A stretch of DNA of 12,578 nucleotides from an uncultured archaeon (GTDB taxonomy: Archaea > Nanobdellota > Nanobdellia > Woesearchaeales > CAIVOO01), in the NCBI GenBank assembly GCA_903907555.1, contig CAIVOO010000158.1, forward strand, positions 1-12,578, written 5' to 3'. The notes under the pieces are model-generated. The model searched no databases. It was not told where the DNA came from and worked only from the letters and a program-made list of their open reading frames with translations. Of the stretch, positions 12,505-12,578 are shown in pieces. Numbering within the stretch: the stretch's first letter is position 1; each line of letters starts with the position of its first letter. Made by a program: the position numbers and the translations under genes.

Positions 12505-12578
12505 GGGGTTGTGGGCCAACCTGGTTAAGCTTGCCGCTTCGGGGGTGGCAGATCCCGGTTCGAATCCGGGCAACCTCA
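12505..12578 (+). tRNA. tRNA-Pro(CGG), ending at the window edge
   Basis: Acceptor GGGGTTG (12505-12511) pairs with CAACCTC (12571-12577) with one G.U, discriminator A12578. The D arm is short (three pairs). Anticodon stem GCCGC (12533-12537) pairs with GGTGGC bases 12545-12549 around loop TTCGGGG, with anticodon CGG at 12540-12542 reading the CCG proline codon. T arm CCCGG-TTCGAAT-CCGGG is perfect. The window ends on the discriminator, so any encoded CCA cannot be judged, although tRNA-Leu lacks one. Confidence 0.9.

Noticed and set aside
1..12578. CRISPR array, transposase, integrase or toxin-antitoxin system
   Set aside because: No spaced direct repeats of CRISPR type and no recognisable Cas, DDE or integrase motifs. 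The 27-bp tandem units at 8148-8201 have no spacers.

Overview
The window is archaeal. It encodes aEF-1beta with its usual small zinc-finger neighbour, an Orc1/Cdc6 replication initiator, RNA 3'-terminal phosphate cyclase and a DUF460 RNase H-fold protein. Promoters are TATA-type, often about 27 bp from the start codon (leaderless), and neither tRNA encodes CCA. AT-rich DNA, tight packing, many lineage-restricted short proteins, a coiled-coil giant and secreted proteins of unknown function suggest a small-genome DPANN archaeon (Woesearchaeota/Pacearchaeota-like). That placement is inference; no rRNA is present to confirm it.

Layout. 1-168: 3' end of an unrecognised gene. 161-1318 (-): DUF460 protein, divergent from 1393-2466 (+) rtcA, followed by a SAM methyltransferase (2507-3178 +). 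3184-5364 (-): 726-residue coiled-coil protein. 5489-5939 (+): zinc-ribbon protein plus elongation factor 1-beta. 5942-6103 (-): a probable 53-residue microprotein. 6104-6490: no credible protein gene, but dense, G.U-tolerant hairpins, including a four-way-junction fold. This is the best candidate for an undescribed RNA or structured DNA element. 6491-8098 (-): orc1/cdc6 and a 128-residue unknown protein behind it. 8099-8268: divergent promoter region with four phased TTCCRATW motifs (two 27-bp tandem units), then a winged-helix protein (8269-8835 +). 8836-11095 (-): a two-gene secretion unit with a Tat-signal thioredoxin-fold protein lacking both active-site cysteines and a 578-residue secreted protein. 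11204-11908 (+): membrane-anchored protein with a pilin-like N-terminus. 12040-12125: tRNA-Leu(UAG). 12126-12431 (-): 101-residue unknown protein. 12505-12578: tRNA-Pro(CGG), ending exactly at the window edge.

How it fits together. The left half is translation and RNA processing (rtcA, zinc ribbon/EF-1beta). The middle is a likely replication-control locus: initiator, divergent wHTH gene, iterated motifs between them, and a structured non-coding element downstream of the initiator operon. The right half holds envelope or exported proteins and tRNAs. No transposase, CRISPR array or integrase is visible. The most notable items are the 6130-6490 structured element, the 8148-8201 iterons, and the Tat-exported cysteine-less thioredoxin coupled to a large secreted protein.
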